Shown here in pieces: positions 6,124-8,373 of a DNA stretch of 8,373 bases. The notes beneath the pieces are model-generated. The model searched no databases and was not told the DNA's origin. It was given only the letters and a program-made list of their open reading frames with translations. This stretch comes from an uncultured Collinsella sp. (GTDB lineage: Bacteria; Actinomycetota; Coriobacteriia; Coriobacteriales; Coriobacteriaceae): contig CAJJYO010000060.1 of assembly GCA_905197385.1 (NCBI GenBank), forward strand, positions 1-8,373, in the 5' to 3' direction. How positions within the stretch are numbered: position 1 is the stretch's first letter; each line of letters opens with the position of its first letter. Made by a program: the position numbers and the translations under genes.

Positions 6124-6840
6124 ATGCCGGGCTTGGGAACAATCATCAACGTTGTGCTTTTAGTTGCGGGCGGTCTTTTGGGATTAGCGGGCGGCCGCTT
6201 CATTATACCGCGCATCCAAGACACGCTCATGAAAGCATCGGGGCTGTGCGTCCTGTTTATCGGCCTTGGCGGCACCATGCAAAAGATGCTCCTTATCGAT
6301 GGGAAGGCGCTAGCGACCACCGGCACCACCATGCTCATCGTCTCGTTCGCCCTCGGCTCGCTCATCGGCGAGGCCATCAACTTGGAGGCCGCCATCGAGA
6401 ACCTTGGCGAATGGCTCAAGCGCAAAACCGGCAGCGAGGGCGATAACGAGTTCACCAACGCTTTTGTCTCGACTTCACTCACCGTGTGTATCGGCGCCAT
6501 GGCCATTGTGGGATCGATCCAGGACGGTCTGCTCGGTGACTGGTCAACGCTTGCCCTGAAAGGCGCATTGGACTGCATCATCGTCTGCACCATGACGGCG
6601 TCGCTTGGCCGCGGCTGCATTTTCTCCGCCCTGCCCGTCGCCGTGTTCCAGGGGACGATCACGCTGTTTGCCGGCGCACTCTCCCCCATCATGACTACGG
6701 CAGCCCTCGACAGCCTTTCGCTCGTAGGCTCCATGCTCATCTTCTGCGTCGGCGTCAACCTCATCCGTCCTCAGACCTTCCGCACGGCCAATATGCTCCC
6801 CTCCGTCGTCATCGCCGTCATCTACGCCCTCCTGCTCTAA
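6124..6840 (+). CDS. DUF554 family integral membrane protein (YqgA/YdfK-like)
   Basis: The product is 238 residues, the normal DUF554 length. It begins PGLGTIINVVLLVAGGLLG, the typical first membrane segment with its GT-N-G pattern, and continues with several more hydrophobic spans: ASGLCVLFIGLGGTM, TTMLIVSFALGSLIGE (ending in the family's G-E), VCIGAMAIVGSIQDGLLGD, a span near 145-175, another near 180-200, and a C-terminal helix VVIAVIYALLL. AIVGSIQDGL is a family hallmark. The ATG at 6124 is chosen over an in-frame ATG at 6055 because AGGAGG lies just before it and family members start here. The function of DUF554 proteins is not established; it is presumably a transporter-like inner-membrane protein. 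It probably has its own promoter and is not part of the surface operon. Confidence 0.92.
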   Translation: MPGLGTIINVVLLVAGGLLGLAGGRFIIPRIQDTLMKASGLCVLFIGLGGTMQKMLLIDGKALATTGTTMLIVSFALGSLIGEAINLEAAIENLGEWLKRKTGSEGDNEFTNAFVSTSLTVCIGAMAIVGSIQDGLLGDWSTLALKGALDCIIVCTMTASLGRGCIFSALPVAVFQGTITLFAGALSPIMTTAALDSLSLVGSMLIFCVGVNLIRPQTFRTANMLPSVVIAVIYALLL

Positions 6841-6862
6841 ATCTATCAACGCAGCGGTATCT

Positions 6863-6891
6863 CGAACACCTGTTTGATGCTGTGCTATGAT
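6863..6891 (+). promoter_or_regulatory. Probable extended -10 promoter for the TerB_N gene
   Basis: TGCTATGAT (6883-6891) is a good extended -10 (TGn plus TATGAT, 5 of 6). The -35 region CGAACA (6863-6868) is a partial match at 17 bases. Transcription would begin near 6898, about 30 bases before the GTG start. Confidence 0.45.
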
Positions 6892-6927
6892 ATGAGGTCA
6901 CCGTAGCTGCGTTCGAGAGGAGGAGCG

Positions 6928-8373
6928 GTGGCCGACCAGGACATCAAGATGCTCATCGAGCGCATTATGGCCGAGGCCCGGACCCATCAGTCTGCCCGCT
7001 TCTCACATGAAGTCTACGCAGACGAGCCGATTCTCAAAACCGGCCGACAGATGCAGAATTTCCTCCCCGACCAGTACCGTAAAATGCGCGAGATATCGCG
7101 CTGGCAGGATGACCCCAAGGGCGGTGCGGGCCGCTGGCTTTCGGAAGCCGAGCTTTTTTACCGCCAGGGCCTGCTGATGGCCGACTTTGAGGACGACTGT
7201 CCCTACAACGGCACCTTTAAGTCGTACTTTCCCACCTACAACGCCATGAGCGACCGGCAGCTGCGCGGCTACTTTACCTGGCGTGCCCAAGTGCGCCGCG
7301 GAACCGTCGAGGAAACGTCTACGTCCTTTGCCTTTCTGTATCTCTATGAGCTGATTTGCGGCATTGGCGTAGATGACCCGCTCGACGGTTTTAACAAGAT
7401 CAAGGCCTTTTGGGATGTCTATCGCGCCTTCGAGCCCGGCATTGATCGGTTTGCACGCGTGTGGTTGCAGGATTACGCCGTATTCCATGGGCTCGACCCC
7501 AAGCTGCTCCGCGACTCTAAAACCGTCATGTTCGATAACGCCCTTATCGAGCTGCGGCGCGCGGCACGAGACCTTGTACCGGCACCGGCACCGTCCGACC
7601 AGACCCCCAAACGTCGCAAAACCTCCGAGCCCACGCTCCCCCTTCCGCCCGATGAGGTGCGCGAGGAGCGACTCATGGCCGCCATCAACGCCCTCTCCAC
7701 GTACAACCTAAGTAACTCGCGGCTCGACCGCAGCCACCACCGCGATCTGCGCCACGTGGCATGCGCCGTGTATGTCCGCATGGCGCGCTACTATGACACG
7801 CACCGAAAGACCGGCATCGTAGCGAGCTTGTTTGGGGAGGAGACGGCCATGCCCTACACCATGTTTGCCTCGGCCGTATTCTTTGCGCCCGAGCGCCACG
7901 AGGACTGCGAATACCGCCTGGATCCCATCCACATCTACCGTTGCCAAAACGGCTTTTGGGAATGCATGCGTATCCATGGTAGTAGGCAAAAGAGCAAAAA
8001 GCTCGGTGAAATGATGCGCGCCTGCGACCAACGCTTGCGCCTGGCGCTGGACCCCGCCCATCCCCTTAAGGAAGAAAAGGTCCCCAAATATCTGGCCAAG
8101 ATTATCGATGACGAGATTGTGGCATGGCTTTCGTGGGACGCCGCACACCAGCCCGTCAAGATCGATATCGACCTGACTCAGCTGGGGCACATTCGGAGCG
8201 CCGCTGCGCAAACGCGCGAAGCACTTTTAATCGACGAAGAGCGCGAGGACGGCGCACCTGTGGAAGCCGAGGCAGCGGACTCAGGGCAACCGGAAGCCGA
8301 GCCCGTAGCCGACGCGATTGTCGAGGCGGTCGCGGCACCCATTCGGCAGGACGAGACCGACGGGCCAACCATA
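6928..8373 (+). CDS. TerB_N domain protein, 3' end cut by the window
   Basis: An open frame runs from GTG 6928 to the last base without a stop: 482 codons, incomplete at the C-terminus. AGGAGG (6918-6923) precedes the start. The N-terminal domain matches TerB_N: MSDRQLRGYFTWR (107-119) and FLYLYELICGIGV (136-148) are its hallmark motifs. A Pro/basic linker (PAPAP, then KRRK) follows, then a largely alpha-helical region that ends with KIDIDLTQLGHIRSAAAQTREALL, which in relatives leads into the TerB_C region. The last 50 residues are an acidic, Ala/Glu-rich, probably disordered stretch. No signal peptide or membrane helix, so it is cytoplasmic. TerB_N proteins are named for tellurite-resistance TerB and are found in stress-response and conflict gene neighbourhoods, often beside helicases or ATPases; the biochemical role is unknown. 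The partner gene, if any, is outside the window. Confidence 0.88.
   Translation, partial: MADQDIKMLIERIMAEARTHQSARFSHEVYADEPILKTGRQMQNFLPDQYRKMREISRWQDDPKGGAGRWLSEAELFYRQGLLMADFEDDCPYNGTFKSYFPTYNAMSDRQLRGYFTWRAQVRRGTVEETSTSFAFLYLYELICGIGVDDPLDGFNKIKAFWDVYRAFEPGIDRFARVWLQDYAVFHGLDPKLLRDSKTVMFDNALIELRRAARDLVPAPAPSDQTPKRRKTSEPTLPLPPDEVREERLMAAINALSTYNLSNSRLDRSHHRDLRHVACAVYVRMARYYDTHRKTGIVASLFGEETAMPYTMFASAVFFAPERHEDCEYRLDPIHIYRCQNGFWECMRIHGSRQKSKKLGEMMRACDQRLRLALDPAHPLKEEKVPKYLAKIIDDEIVAWLSWDAAHQPVKIDIDLTQLGHIRSAAAQTREALLIDEEREDGAPVEAEAADSGQPEAEPVADAIVEAVAAPIRQDETDGPTI

Noticed and set aside
7003..8211. Leftward open frames opposite the TerB_N gene
   Set aside because: The rightward frame carries clear TerB_N motifs over its whole length; the opposite frames have no recognisable domains.

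Overview
The window most resembles a gut actinobacterium of the class Coriobacteriia, with Collinsella as the best guess. This rests on the high-GC coding sequence, the style of the small secreted proteins, GTG starts with AGGAGG-type ribosome binding sites, and a glcD-etfB-etfA set typical of anaerobes. It is a judgement from reading, not from a database search.

Positions 1-2462 form a leftward operon: an FAD-linked 2-hydroxyacid (lactate/glycolate-type) dehydrogenase, then etfB, then the first 14 codons of an etfA. The genes overlap or abut. This is the arrangement of the electron-bifurcating lactate dehydrogenase/Etf complexes of anaerobes. The dehydrogenase gene carries a frameshift near 1368-1380, in an alternating GC run, and the start of EtfA reads CIGW where a ferredoxin-type CxxC would be expected.

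Positions 2463-2807 are a 345-base divergent intergenic region. It holds a possible small mobile or repeat element with 8-9 bp terminal inverted repeats, a pair of TTGGTCA repeats 11 bp apart, and an 8-bp perfect hairpin just before the next gene.

Positions 2808-6005 run rightward and look like one cell-surface operon: an acidic 98-residue protein of unknown function, a 169-residue protein with one N-terminal membrane helix, a 199-residue secreted protein with two WxL-like tryptophan motifs, a 93-residue protein consisting almost only of a signal peptide and an LAQTG sortase signal, and a large secreted protein of about 473 residues broken by a frameshift in a C6 tract. The mix of secreted WxL-like proteins, a membrane-tethered partner and a tiny sortase-anchored protein recalls the csc (WxL) clusters of Firmicutes, though the sequences are divergent. 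This is the most interesting part of the window.

Positions 6124-6840 encode a DUF554 membrane protein with its own likely promoter. From 6928 to the right edge runs the N-terminal 482 residues of a TerB_N-domain protein, a family linked to stress-response and conflict systems, cut by the window end. No tRNA, rRNA, CRISPR array, transposase or convincing intrinsic terminator was seen.
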